Shown one piece after another: positions 52,201 to 64,000 of a stretch of 64,000 bases of DNA. The position numbers were made by a program, and so were the translations under genes. The notes beneath the pieces are model-generated. The model did not search any database. It saw nothing but the letters and a program-made list of their open reading frames with translations, and was not told the origin of the DNA. Numbering within the stretch: the first letter of the stretch is position 1; every line of letters starts with the position of its first letter. The stretch is from Hydractinia symbiolongicarpus (lineage: Eukaryota > Cnidaria > Hydrozoa > Anthoathecata > Hydractiniidae): contig NC_079880.1 of assembly GCF_029227915.1 (NCBI RefSeq), positions 8,147,501 to 8,211,500 on the forward strand. The letters are read 5' to 3'.

Positions 52201-55200
52201 ACTTATAAGGATGTAATATAATACTTATAAGGCTGTAATATAATACTTATAAGGATGTAATATAGCACTTATAAGGCTGTAATATAGTACTTATAAGGCT
52301 GTAATATAATACTTATAAGGATGTAATATAATACTTATAAGGATGTAATATAGCACTTATAAGGCTGTAATATAGTACTTATAAGGCTGTAATATAGTAC
52401 TTATAAGGCTGTAATATAGTACTTATAAGGCTGTAATATAATACTTATAAGGATGTAATATAATACTTATAAGGATGTAATATAGCACTTATAAGGCTGT
52501 AATATAGTACTTATAAGGCTGTAATATAATACTTATAAGGATGTAATATAATACTTATAAGGATGTAATATAGCACTTATAAGGCTGTAATATAGTACTT
52601 AAAAGGCTGTAATATAGTACTTATAAGGCCGTAATATAGTACTTATAAGGCTGTAATATAGTACTTATAAGGCTGTAATATAGTACTTATAAGGTTGTAA
52701 CATAGCACTTGTAAGGATGTAATATAATACTTATAAGGATGTAATATAGTACATATAAAGCTGTAATATAGTACTTATAAGGCTGTAATATAATACTTAT
52801 AAGGATGTAATATAATACTTATAAGGATGTAATATAATACTTATAAGGATGTAATATAGCACTTATAAGGATGTAATATAGTACATATAAAGCTGTAATA
52901 TAGTACATAGGCTGTAATATAGTACTTACAAGAATGTAATATAGCACTTATAAGGATGTAATATAGCACTTATAAGGATGTAATATAGCACTTATAAGGC
53001 TGTAAGGATGTATTATAGCACTTATAAGGCTGTAATATGGTATTTACAAGGATGTAATATAATACTTATAAGGATGTAATATAGCACTTATAAGGATGTA
53101 ATATAGCACTTATAAGGATGTAATATAGCACTTATAAGGATGTAATATAGTACTTATAAGGCTGTAATATAGCACTTATAAGGCTGTAATATAATACTTA
53201 TAAGGATGTAATATAGCACTTATAAGGCTGTAATATAGTACTTATAAGGCTGTAATATAATACTTATAAGGCTGTAATATAGCACTTATAAGGCTGTAAT
53301 ATAGTACTTATAAGGCTGTAATATAATACTTATAAGGCTGTAATATAGTACTTATAAGGCTTTAATATAGTACTTATAAGGCTGTAATATAATACTTATA
53401 AGGCTGTAATATAGCACTTATAAGGATGTAATATAGTACTTATAAGGCTGTAATATAGTACTTATAAGGCTGTAATATAGTACTTATAAGGCTGTAATAT
53501 AGTACTTATAAGGCCGTAATATAATACTTATCAGGATGTAATATAGTACTTATAAGGATGTAATATAGTACTTATAAGGCTATAAGGATGTAATATAGTA
53601 CTTATAAGGCTGTAATATAGTACTTATAAGGCTGTAATATAATACTTATAAGGCTGTAATATAGCACTTATAAGGATGTAATATAGTACTTATAAGGCTG
53701 TAATATAGTACTTATAAGGCTGTAATATAGTACTTATAAGGCTGTAATATAGTACTTATAAGGCCGTAATATAATACTTATCAGGATGTAATATAGTACT
53801 TATAAGGCTGTAATATAGTACTTATAAGGCTGTAATATAATACTTATAAGGATGTAATATAGCACTTATAAGGCTGTAATATCGTACTTATAAGGCCGTA
53901 ATATAATACTTATAAGGCTGTAATATAGCACTTATAAGGATGTAATATAGTACTTATAAGGCTGTAATATAGTACTTATAAGGCTGTAATATAGTACTTA
54001 TAAGGCTGTAATATAGTACTTATAAGGCTGTAATATAATACTTATAAGGCTGTAATATAGCACTTATAAGGATGTAATATAGTACTTATAAGGCTGTAAT
54101 ATAGTACTTATAAGGCTGTAATATAGTACTTATAAGGCTGTAATATAGTACTTATAAGGCCGTAATATAATACTTATCAGGATGTAATATAGTACTTATA
54201 AGGATGTAATATAGTACTTATAAGGCTATAAGGATGTAATATAGTACTTATAAGGCTGTAATATAGTACATTTAAAGCTGTAATATAGTACTTATAAGGC
54301 TGTAATATAGTACTTATAAGGCTGTAATATAGTACTTATAAGGATGTAATATAGTACTTATAAGGCTGTAATATAATACTTATAAGGATGTAATATAATA
54401 CTTATAAGGATGTAATATAGTACTTATAAGGATGTAATATAGTACATATAAAGCTGTAATATAGTACTTTTAAGGATGTAATATAGTACTTATAAGGCTG
54501 TAATATAATACTTATAAGGATGTAATATAGTACTTATAAGGCTGTAATATAATACTTATAAGGATGTAATATAATACTTATAAGGATGTAATATAGCACT
54601 TATAAGGCTGTAATATAGTACTTATAAGGCTGTAATATAGTACTTATAAGGCTGTAATATAATACTTATAAGGCTGTAATATAATACTTATAAGGATGTA
54701 ATATAATACTTATAAGGATGTAATATAAGACTTATAAGGCTGTAATATAATACTTATAAGGATGTAATATAGCACTTATAAGGCTGTAATATAGTACTTA
54801 TAAGGCTGTAATATAATACTTATAAGGATGTAATATAATACTTATAAGGATGTAATATAGCACTTATAAGGCTGTAATATAGTACTTATAAGGCTGTAAT
54901 ATAGTACTTATAAGGCTGTAATATAGTACTTATAAGGCTGTAATATAATACTTATAAGGATGTAATATAATACTTATAAGGATGTAATATAATACTTATA
55001 AGGCTGTAATATAATACTTATAAGGATGTAATATAGCACTTATAAGGCTGTAATATAGTACTTATAAGGCTGTAATATAATACTTATAAGGATGTAATAT
55101 AATACTTATAAGGATGTAATATAGCACTTATAAGGCTGTAATATAGTACTTATAAGGCTGTAATATAGTACTTATAAGGCTGTAATATAGTACTTATAAG

Positions 55201-57660
55201 GCTGTAATATAATACTTATAAGGATGTAATATAATACTTATAAGGATGTAATATAGCACTTATAAGGCTGTAATATAGTACTTATAAGGCTGTAATATAA
55301 TACTTATAAGGATGTAATATAATACTTATAAGGATGTAATATAGCACTTATAAGGCTGTAATATAGTACTTAAAAGGCTGTAATATAGTACTTATAAGGC
55401 CGTAATATAGTACTTATAAGGCTGTAATATAGTACTTATAAGGCTGTAATATAGTACTTATAAGGTTGTAACATAGCACTTGTAAGGATGTAATATAATA
55501 CTTATAAGGATGTAATATAGTACATATAAAGCTGTAATATAGTACTTATAAGGCTGTAATATAATACTTATAAGGATGTAATATAATACTTATAAGGATG
55601 TAATATAATACTTATAAGGATGTAATATAGCACTTATAAGGATGTAATATAGTACATATAAAGCTGTAATATAGTACATAGGCTGTAATATAGTACTTAC
55701 AAGAATGTAATATAGCACTTATAAGGATGTAATATAGCACTTATAAGGATGTAATATAGCACTTATAAGGCTGTAAGGATGTATTATAGCACTTATAAGG
55801 CTGTAATATGGTATTTACAAGGATGTAATATAATACTTATAAGGATGTAATATAGCACTTATAAGGATGTAATATAGCACTTATAAGGATGTAATATAGC
55901 ACTTATAAGGATGTAATATAGTACTTATAAGGCTGTAATATAGCACTTATAAGGCTGTAATATAATACTTATAAGGATGTAATATAGCACTTATAAGGCT
56001 GTAATATAGTACTTATAAGGCTGTAATATAATACTTATAAGGCTGTAATATAGCACTTATAAGGCTGTAATATAGTACTTATAAGGCTGTAATATAATAC
56101 TTATAAGGCTGTAATATAGTACTTATAAGGCTTTAATATAGTACTTATAAGGCTGTAATATAATACTTATAAGGCTGTAATATAGCACTTATAAGGATGT
56201 AATATAGTACTTATAAGGCTGTAATATAGTACTTATAAGGCTGTAATATAGTACTTATAAGGCTGTAATATAGTACTTATAAGGCCGTAATATAATACTT
56301 ATCAGGATGTAATATAGTACTTATAAGGATGTAATATAGTACTTATAAGGCTATAAGGATGTAATATAGTACTTATAAGGCTGTAATATAGTACTTATAA
56401 GGCTGTAATATAATACTTATAAGGCTGTAATATAGCACTTATAAGGATGTAATATAGTACTTATAAGGCTGTAATATAGTACTTATAAGGCTGTAATATA
56501 GTACTTATAAGGCTGTAATATAGTACTTATAAGGCCGTAATATAATACTTATCAGGATGTAATATAGTACTTATAAGGCTGTAATATAGTACTTATAAGG
56601 CTGTAATATAATACTTATAAGGATGTAATATAGCACTTATAAGGCTGTAATATCGTACTTATAAGGCCGTAATATAATACTTATAAGGCTGTAATATAGC
56701 ACTTATAAGGATGTAATATAGTACTTATAAGGCTGTAATATAGTACTTATAAGGCTGTAATATAGTACTTATAAGGCTGTAATATAGTACTTATAAGGCT
56801 GTAATATAATACTTATAAGGCTGTAATATAGCACTTATAAGGATGTAATATAGTACTTATAAGGCTGTAATATAGTACTTATAAGGCTGTAATATAGTAC
56901 TTATAAGGCTGTAATATAGTACTTATAAGGCCGTAATATAATACTTATCAGGATGTAATATAGTACTTATAAGGATGTAATATAGTACTTATAAGGCTAT
57001 AAGGATGTAATATAGTACTTATAAGGCTGTAATATGGTATTTACAAGGATGTAATATAATACTTATAAGGATGTAATATAGCACTTATAAGGATGTAATA
57101 TAGCACTTATAAGGATGTAATATAGTACTTATAAGGCCGTAATATAATACTTATAAGGATGTAATATAGTACTTATAAGGCTGTAATATAGCACTTATAA
57201 GGATGTAATATAATACTTATAAGGCTGTAATATAGCACTTATAAGGCCGTAATATAGTACTTATAAGGATGTAATATAAGACTCATAAGGCTGTAGTCTT
57301 TATCGACATTTACAAATAAGACAAATCCTGAGTTCTGGAAATGGACGATCTGTTGTCTTTCCCTTATTTCAAAGTGAAATTGTAGAAAAAAGATGGAGGT
57401 TATGTGGGTAAAAGTTTATCTACAGACATGTACCTTGGTGTTCTTTGTGTTTCGGTGACAATAACTTTTATCACTCCATAAACAAATTCGTTGTAGTATC
57501 TATGGTTGACAATAATCTGCGGGACAATTGGAGGACACTCATGGATGTCAATAATTAGTTCTTCCAGAAAGTTTGGAGTAGATGAATCTAGTCGGATTAA
57601 ACTTGTGATGTTGCGATCTAAAATTTTTCTTCCACTTCTTGTCAGCATGATTGTTGCGCT
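43204..57660 (-). CDS. Armadillo-repeat plus three fibronectin-III domain protein (16 exons, 707 aa)
   Basis: Exons in coding order: 57434-57660 (ATG at 57648), 50271-50463, 49247-49377, 49004-49104, 48777-48871, 48315-48511, 47195-47273, 46534-46636, 46372-46455, 45844-45996, 45632-45751, 45281-45360, 45098-45164, 44455-44579, 44258-44329, 43204-43512. Every border is gt/ag and every phase matches, giving one 2124-nt frame. Residues 60-350 form armadillo/HEAT-like paired helices (AMYLLGALLDTEMGR; CRKNAAFCLKKMSETEEGQD). Three FN3 domains follow: about 362-450 (ITATWEEVE, GTEYDFKIRAYN), 452-540 (IKVVWDRPNKISGHLKGYYV, TDYEFKVCA), 541-615 (ICIAWKPPVAPPGRINGFEV, VKYKFVIVVWTSRG). The tail is acidic and Ser-rich, ending EEKETNKK. 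No signal peptide or membrane segment, so probably intracellular, with ARM and FN3 both as interaction surfaces. I do not know a named ortholog. The first listed exon has an acceptor at 57661, so a 5' exon (possibly only UTR) lies further right. Confidence 0.9.
45590..45628 (-). mobile_element. Helitron-like 3' end scrap touching a splice donor
   Basis: Contains gacgggcgaccccgtggat on the minus strand, a truncated version of the common 3' hairpin region, ending within about four bases of the donor (g|gtatat) of the exon at 45632-45751 of the ARM/FN3 gene. Confidence 0.5.
47940..47996 (+). mobile_element. Helitron-like 3' end relic in intron
   Basis: ggacgggcgaacccgtgaat, ttttccaccggtaacgactag. 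This is the 3' end of an element whose 5' part is not recognisable; the next element starts at the adjacent base. Confidence 0.6.
47997..48127 (+). mobile_element. Helitron-like mini-element (131 bp), head-to-tail with the previous end
   Basis: Starts tctacattataatagcagt and ends aaaaggacgggtgaacacgt, gaatttttccacgggccaccgactag, then t. Same size and layout as 28483-28616, with the same internal gtagcgaga and cgcgatgc words. Lies in an intron of the ARM/FN3 gene, antisense to it. Confidence 0.7.
50603..57295. repeat. 22-bp satellite array, about 300 copies, with 2771-bp higher-order duplication
   Basis: Unit core taatatagtacttataagg, preceded by ctg, atg or ccg. Position variants are g/a (tatag or tataa) and t/c (gtac or gcac). 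Occasional indel units serve as landmarks. Several landmarks repeat at a constant 2771-bp offset: acatttaaag at 51499 and 54270; acttaaaagg at 52601 and 55372; the acatagcacttgtaagg unit at 52711 and 55482; ggctataagg at 53581/56352 and 54227/56998. So about 51.47-54.24 kb is repeated at 54.24-57.01 kb. The array fills most of the 7-kb intron between the first two mapped exons of the ARM/FN3 gene and contains no open frame. Confidence 0.97.
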
Positions 57661-60600
57661 CTAAAAGTTTGACAATCGTTTTCATCTAAAACAGTCTTAC
57701 TTTTATATAATACAGGTTAGTATTACAGAAAAAATATCTTTATTTCTTTTAAAACCGGTAGGTTTACATGCAGAGAAGTTACATTTTAAAATGTTAAAAC
57801 CAAATGTTATTTGTTGATTGTTTAAAAAAAACTTCATCCCCGTCCTTAAGTTTTGTTGCCTGATGTCAAAACCGCTAGAGCTTACTTAACGGTTTTTTGT
57901 CGCCGACGCGATGTCAAAATGGCAAGAACCCCTGGGAATGATATTGAAAGAATTCATCTTTTCTTAAAAGTTTAAAAGGATTTATCCTTTAGAGGAATTT
58001 TTTACCACCTTTGATATATTTTCCCATTTTGCACCATTTTTTTTATCTGGAATAAATGGCTCAAGTGAGATCTTCTTCACTGATGATACACTTCGTACCC
58101 ATGCACTCTTAATAGCATTGTGTAATAAGCAGACCTTACAAGGTTGAAGTAAAAGAAATTATATCCACTTTATTGCAAGGACATCAACAACCTGTAAACG
58201 AATAATTACTTTTTTTATGATTTTTTACTTTTTTAATAAAATTTTCCAAAAATAGATACATTATCTTTCAGTATCCTTCTTTTAGCAGTGAAATAAGCTA
58301 CAGTCTGTAAATTATATCACATACAGCAATATTGAAAATTTGTTTAAAAATGTTAAAAATCATTGATGTTGTCTTTACTGGCTTTATTTTTCTGTATGTT
58401 TAAGTTGTATTAACGTTTGCAATAGGATATCTGAGATCGTTTTTATCCTCCTTGCTCATAAACATTTTCCCACCAGAATCTTATCTTTCGTGTAAGTCAC
58501 TAAAGTCAAAAATCAACAACTCATTTCGCAGCCCCCTTTAAAAATAGAAGCTTCTTTAATAAAAAAAAATTAGCGGTTTTTTAAACTTTCTGTAACGTAA
58601 ATTTTACAAGAGTTAAAAATCGCGAAACTTTTTGACTGCAAGATAGTTGATACATACAAATAGTATATTGTCGGCTTAACCAAACTAAAAGAATTTGTCG
58701 TAGAAATATGTACAAATCAAAAAACAGGTGTTACTGTTGTCTAAAATTCCTTTAAATGTTTTGCCGTATAACCGCTTAGATTGTTGGCGCTACAGTCGGA
58801 CGACTAAAATTGCATTGAGTTTTCTTTGGGACAGCGCGACTTATTGATTAAAGGGTACCACAATTCACATAACACCTAATACCATCATTCTAATACACAT
58901 GACGAGTAAATACTGAAACGTAAGTTAAAAATTAAGTAACGGGAAGTTTTAATGTTCTGGAGTTTCTATCCAATCGGCTAGCTCTTCCTCCCCTCCGACT
59001 GTAACTATGATACATTACCGCGAGAGATACGTATAGCATTGCTCTAACTTGCTTGCCTACCATGAAAGCCGTTTAGTGGTCAGTACATAGCACCAAATGG
59101 GCTGATAACACTACATTTAAAGTGCGCCGGTGTGGGGACTCGAATCTGAAGCCTTATGATTACAAGCCGAATGCGCTGTTACTACATGATCTCCGTTTCA
59201 TGGAGGGGGTGGGGGCTATAGCAAGTCGTCTGCATTACTTGTAGAAATCTCTATTGTAACTTATGACCACCATGGGAGGCATGATAGTAACATCAAGCGA
59301 CCGCGAAGCGTTTAGAACCTTGTAAGAAAACTGGAAAAATCACAAATAAAAGGTGGAAACGGTTGCTATGGGCGTTGCTATGAAACTAACTCAATGTTTG
59401 ATTACGGATTTAAGCATCCAACACGAGTTTTATCATAAATACTTATCATCGCCGTATTGTCAGTTGGATTTGGAACCCGAGAATGGTTCCAAACCCAACT
59501 GAATAAAAACCTCGTTGAAATAACTCAGTAACCTTAGCCTTAAGTGATAGTAAAAATACTTTAAAGGTCGCTTTGTTAGCAAAGGTGTTTCCCATATGTT
59601 GTTTCTTCAAAAAGCAAAATAAGGAAATCTGACAACTTCGTCGCCAGGGTCTTGTGACCCCTAAGGTGAGTGGTTAACTTTTTTAGGATTTTTTTTGTCA
59701 GTTTTGTAGAATATGGAACGTGTTTATAACTTTAAAACCCGTAATGAAGGCTTTTTAGCCAATCAGCGCAGCGGTTTTCCCGCATAAACCAATTGAAAAT
59801 AACTATCAGTTAAAAACAGCCAATAGTAAGCATCTAACTACGATTTATCCTAAACCAAAACAGATTCTCAATAAAACACTTATAAGAAACATAAATTTAT
59901 TAGTCAATAATCACAATTTACATAGAAATAGATATACCTTATTGTTCTTACCGTAAAGTTATATTACGTTGCTTTGAGATGTAATCAGCAAATTTTTGGA
60001 ACTTGCAATGTCTTTCCAATGGCTTCTCTTAATAAGAATATTTTAAAAAAAAATTCTGTATTTATCATGGTAACACTTAGATTGTTAGTATTGTTGCTAA
60101 GTGACACTCCCGACATTTTTAATTCATTCGAAATGCTCTGCATGGTATGAATACAAAAATGGTAAATAATTCACTCCAATATGACTTTGAGGTTTAATAT
60201 AATTTATAAATTTATTTAAAAAATTTAAATAATAACTGATTTGGTAGAAACAGATAAAAAAACCTTTTTCTTTATTTCCCTAAATGTTTGGTGACCACAA
60301 ACTTCGTCTCCAGATCTTTATCTCTATATTTTTTGGACAATAAGCGGAAATAATTTTAGGAACAAATTTCGCGACAACTCAGGGTATTTTAATTTTTAAT
60401 ATAATTTAACGGCATTCAATTTTAAATTAAGTAAAAAACAAAAATGTGATTTATGACTACTTGGAAAAAAATTAAATTTCATATTTATATTATCTTATAG
60501 ACAAGTTAATTTTTTTTTATACCCAACAAATAATTTGTGAAAAAAAATGGGAAATGAATATACTGATATGTCTCTGAACCATTACCTTATCATCAATGTG

Positions 60601-62186
60601 TTATTTTATTTTTTTGGAGTTTTAAAAAGAGAAATTCTTACATTTTTTGCCTCGTCTTTCGGCCTCTTTTTGATAACCTCGTACGGCCAAAAGCTTCAAG
60701 ATGGTGTTAACTCTTGTCTCTCTAATAATAGCCGTCGTCTGTTTTGTTTAGGCCATTGTGTGCGCTTTACTCGAAAACGACATGCTGCACACATGCACTA
60801 AAACGCTCCACCTTGATGTGTAGAAGTTTCGGCTCTTATCAAGCGTTTCATCATCGTTGAACACCGGATGACAGTTACTTGTTGCTTAACCCGATGTTTC
60901 GACACCGGTCGCCCAGCTAATCTCCTTAATAATAGCCGTATTGTTTGTTTGTGCGCAATGTCTTTACACGAAATGCTATATACAAAGTACGGGCTACCTG
61001 TGAATGATAAAAAGGCTCTTGACTAGTCTTAAATATTACAGCTAACTTTCCGTGAAAAAATGATTTCGTACAAAAAAACTTTAAATGTTGTCCATGAATC
61101 TTTTCATTAAAAAATGCGAATTAAATGCATGACACTTTGTAATTGATATAAATGGGGTGCTGTTCTAAGGGGTGTGATGTAAATATATTTTTACCTATCC
61201 AGTTTGACATTTCGAACATATTTATTTGCCCTTCATATTTACATATATCTTAATTTTTAGTTGTTTAGATTTTTATTCATACCAGCAAATGTTTATCAGC
61301 ACCTAACTCATGGTATAATTAGCTGAACTTTCAAGACTTATATCTCGGAAACCGATATAAATTTGTTTTAGAAAAACTAAGTTCATAGATAAATAATCTT
61401 TATTCATTGTTTCAATGATGGCAAGGTATAACCTCCGCAAAAATATGGATTGTTCTATTTTATTTATTTTGAATTCTTACATGTGTCCTTATAAGAAAGT
61501 CCTAGATGTGTTCTTAATTGTGTAAAACCTTATGCCAGATCTCCTTTTAGCGATTTTGAGCGCGCGATTGCAAAGCGCACAGGACAAATTAGTGCGCGCC
61601 CAATCATTTATTCATATTACGCAATAATGGCATTGCGCATGCTAAGAACAGGGCGCTAAAGCTCAGGCGCACAAAAATTGCTGAATAGAGATCCGGCTTC
61701 GTGTATAAAAAATGTATGGTTCAGAAAGAGAAAAATTTATGTCATATATTTACAAATTAAAAAAAATAATTACTTTTTTTAAATGCGGCAAATTACAAAA
61801 GCGTTACTCCTGTGATCAAGAGACAATATCTTACCTAACGCACTGGTATGTTAAGGCTATGGCTTTATAATATCTTTCACTTTCATATTTTCTACGCAAT
61901 TTCGTATTCAGCCATTTATTGTTAAAATAAAACGCATTTTTGTAGCGTCTTATTAAATCTGAAATAAACAAAAATCAATAGGAAGCAACTTTAAAAGGTT
62001 GTATCCAACTCCATTCAGTATTCCAAAAATCCAATAATTTTCATCAATACCTTTCAGGTCACGATTAAAGTAAACTAAATCAATAAAATATTCGCTAGGT
62101 TAATATACCAGTATTATCAACATTAGTATATATTGCGGATATAATTAAAAAAAAACGAGGTCAAATTTCGCGGTATGCTATGCAAG
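57661..62186. other. Intergenic interval with SINE; no gene recognised
   Basis: Presumed upstream region of the ARM/FN3 gene and 3' flank of the START-like gene. Apart from the tRNA-like SINE near 59.15 kb there is a hairpin at 59459-59502 (cagttggatttggaacc against ggttccaaacccaactg). The 84-codon frame at 60547-60801 matches nothing known. A gtgcgctttac/cgcgcgattgc GC-richer patch at 61555-61680 is probably a transposon relic. Confidence 0.4.
58960..59215 (-). mobile_element. tRNA-derived SINE (Thr-tRNA-like head)
   Basis: On the minus strand: atgtagtaacagcgcattcg, a ggcttgtaatcataaggc stem-loop with TGT at the anticodon position, then agattcgagtccccacaccg, which includes a B box. The acceptor stem does not pair well and no intact tRNA can be folded, so this is a tRNA-derived head, with a body continuing to about 58960. 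Confidence 0.55.
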
Positions 62187-63542
62187 CTAATTCTTTAAAC
62201 TTTTCGTTTCATCGGCATCCGTCAAGGTAATATTGGACCCTACCATGAAGGCGTCATCCAGCTCGTAATGTTCATCCAACAGTCTCACCGGAGTTTCTAA
62301 ATGTGAAAAAAAGTTCTCCTGTATCTCTTACACGTAGGAGGATAGAGAAAGAAGAGAACCATCTTATTTTGCAGATATTGATGTATATTTAAATTCTGTA
62401 TTGTTTTTAATACCAATGGAACCGTAGGCTCACAATCAGCGAGCGAAAGGCTACTAATTTGAGGTTCAATTAACTTCATTGTTTTTGTTTTAGCATTTAA
62501 ACCGTTCAAACATCTTGTATGACGGTGTTTTAAAAATCACATAATCAAGAAGAGAACATGTAGATGCATGCTTGAAAATCACTATTTTGAAGCTTGTCGA
62601 GGTTAAAAGCGATATGAAACTGGATGTGTGTGAACATACTTGTGTTTATTATTGCTGAGTTTACGCAACAAAACTCAAAGTTTTTTTAAAAAAATTCCAG
62701 CCTGTAGGGGGCATTTAATAATTACGTAACGCCTGAGGGGTGGGGGATAACTTTTGTTTCGAATTGTTACAAAAATTAAACGTAAATCCTCCAAAAAAAA
62801 GACCTGCAACCCCTACGGCATATATCACTTTCGCAATTAGGCTAATGAAATCTATAAATATTACAATTTTGAACTGGTGTTGTTTCTTTAAATCTTAAAT
62901 TTAGCATGGTTTTAATTTTTTAATCAAATATTACCAATTCCAGGTAAAGAATGTCAAAATAGGGTAGTTAGCATGCTTTGACCTATAACATACTATGTGC
63001 TTTATTTGTGTGTCATAGAGATATTTTTTTTGTTTCGAGAACAGTTTTTATTTCTTTATGTCTGAATTAACCATTATGTTGTGACATTTAAGTTGCAATA
63101 ACCAACATTCAAAATTCAATGCAATTTTTTCTTCAAATTAACATATTCCAATAAATCTTTTTGCCATTAAGCATATTTTGAGCCTCAAAAAGTAATTTTC
63201 ATAAGCCTTATTTTGGAGTTTTAACAAGTATAACAAATTTTGTACGTGGGAAAACTGAAAACATTTAAAATCATAATAACCATAAAAATCACATAAGAGA
63301 CATTAGTAAGATTTAAAAAAAGGTGTTTCTCCTTCTCTCTTCTTATCCTCCAACACAAGACTATAAATGATTGCTCACCATTTCGGTGTAGATATTTCCC
63401 AAAGTAGTCAAATATGATTTTTCTTTGCACATGAATCGCATCAGCAAACTTCATTTGTTCTGGATGGTTTTTTATTATCCACGACGCAATGAATTGTGGT
63501 ACCACACCTGGAACGTCGGTTTGATCCATATGACCAGTACCT
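62187..63542 (-). CDS. Probable START-domain lipid-transfer protein, last two exons (5' partial)
   Basis: The penultimate exon (63379-63542) encodes GTGHMDQTDVPGVVPQFIAS, WIIKNHPEQM and a helix to FGKYLHRN. The run of a short strand, TDxxGxxPxxxxxWxxxxxPEQM and a C-terminal amphipathic helix fits the end of a START (StAR-related lipid transfer) domain. It joins in phase (G+AA, Glu) to the last exon (62187-62296), giving TPVRLLDEHYELDDAFMVGS and 15 more residues before the TAG. The acidic tail after the START helix holds no further domain. The donor at 63378 (gtgagc) and acceptor at 62297 are canonical. The gene continues beyond the right edge, so lipid preference and N-terminal domains are unknown. 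Confidence in the exon pair is high, in the START assignment moderate. Confidence 0.68.
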
Positions 63543-63670
63543 CTAGTAGAAAAAATGGCGTTTTTATATGCTTGTTGACAAGAAAAGAAAGTATAACTAT
63601 ACCAGTATTATATTGTTACGAGAATATGTTATGTCCTTAATCAATGTAAAAAATAAAGTTCAAGGAGATA

Positions 63671-63953
63671 TATTTACGCCAAATTTTAGATTTATTTACG
63701 AGAAATTTTAGATTTATTTACGATAAATTTTAGGTTCATTTACGAGAAATTTTAGATTTATTTACGAGAAATTTTAGATTTATTTACGATAAATTTTAGG
63801 TTCATTTACGAGAAATTTTAGATTTATCTACGATAAATTTTAGGTTCATTCACGAGAAATTTTAGATTTATTTACGAGAAAATTTAGGTTCATTTACGAG
63901 AAATTTTAGATTCCTTTATGTGAAATTTTAGATTCCTTTACGAGAAATTTTTT
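63671..63953. repeat. 22-bp tandem repeat, 13 copies
   Basis: Core tttacgagaaattttaga followed by ttta, ggttca or ttcc variants; agaaa and ataaa subtypes partly alternate. It lies just upstream, in coding direction, of the START-like exon and is unrelated in sequence to the 22-bp satellite at 50.6-57.3 kb. Confidence 0.93.
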
Positions 63954-64000
63954 GCTCTAATCAATAGCTATTAAAAGAACACAGAAAATTGCTACTTCGG

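Noticed and set aside
50603-57295. CRISPR-like array
   Set aside because: Units are contiguous, without unique spacers, and lie in an animal gene intron; it is a satellite.
59120-59205. Functional tRNA-Thr gene on the minus strand
   Set aside because: The anticodon arm and B box are recognisable but the acceptor stem does not pair and a SINE body follows.
62297-62509. 70-codon minus-strand frame between the START-like exons
   Set aside because: It lies in the intron. The flanking exons join in perfect phase without it, and no good donor follows it.

Overview
The window is nuclear DNA of an animal: AT-rich, with short coding exons separated by long introns carrying canonical gt...ag borders, and dense in transposon relics and satellites. 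A secreted astacin protease ending in a ShK-type six-cysteine domain, DIRS-like and pogo-like relics, OTU/vertnin-like and HIRAN-like small genes, and VWDE/mucin-like receptor exons together suggest a cnidarian, probably a medusozoan/hydrozoan. That assignment is inference; no sequence here names the species.

Layout. 1-5.9 kb: a decayed DIRS-like retroelement (zinc knuckle, reverse transcriptase, RNase H, possible tyrosine recombinase) and a Helitron-like end. 6.3-10.4 kb (minus): a complete eight-exon astacin gene of 408 codons, with all splice phases agreeing. 10.4-20 kb: gene-poor DNA with a pogo/Tigger transposase relic, a GIY-YIG-type retroelement scrap, a TA-flanked inverted-repeat element carrying an intact HIRAN-like ORF, and foldback elements. 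20-38 kb: an OTU-like exon, then two diverged copies about 10 kb apart of exons from a VWDE/mucin-like type I membrane protein, both damaged. Between the copies lie three head-to-tail Helitron-like elements and an intact single-exon secreted protein with a nuclease-like motif pattern. Copy B also carries a near-perfect 135-bp inverted duplication.

40.4-41.8 kb: a 540-bp (TTC)n tract followed by a two-exon gene for a 95-residue secreted peptide. 43.2-57.7 kb (minus): a 16-exon gene for a 707-residue protein with armadillo-like helices, three fibronectin type III domains and an acidic tail. Its first mapped intron holds a 6.7-kb satellite of about 300 copies of a 22-bp unit, including a 2771-bp higher-order duplication. 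62.2-63.5 kb (minus): the last two exons of a probable START-domain protein that runs off the right edge, where another 22-bp tandem repeat lies.

Exon models were built by eye from reading frame, splice consensus and phase agreement. There is no transcript evidence. The genes do not form a pathway; the strongest common theme is secreted or extracellular proteins embedded in repeat-driven duplication.
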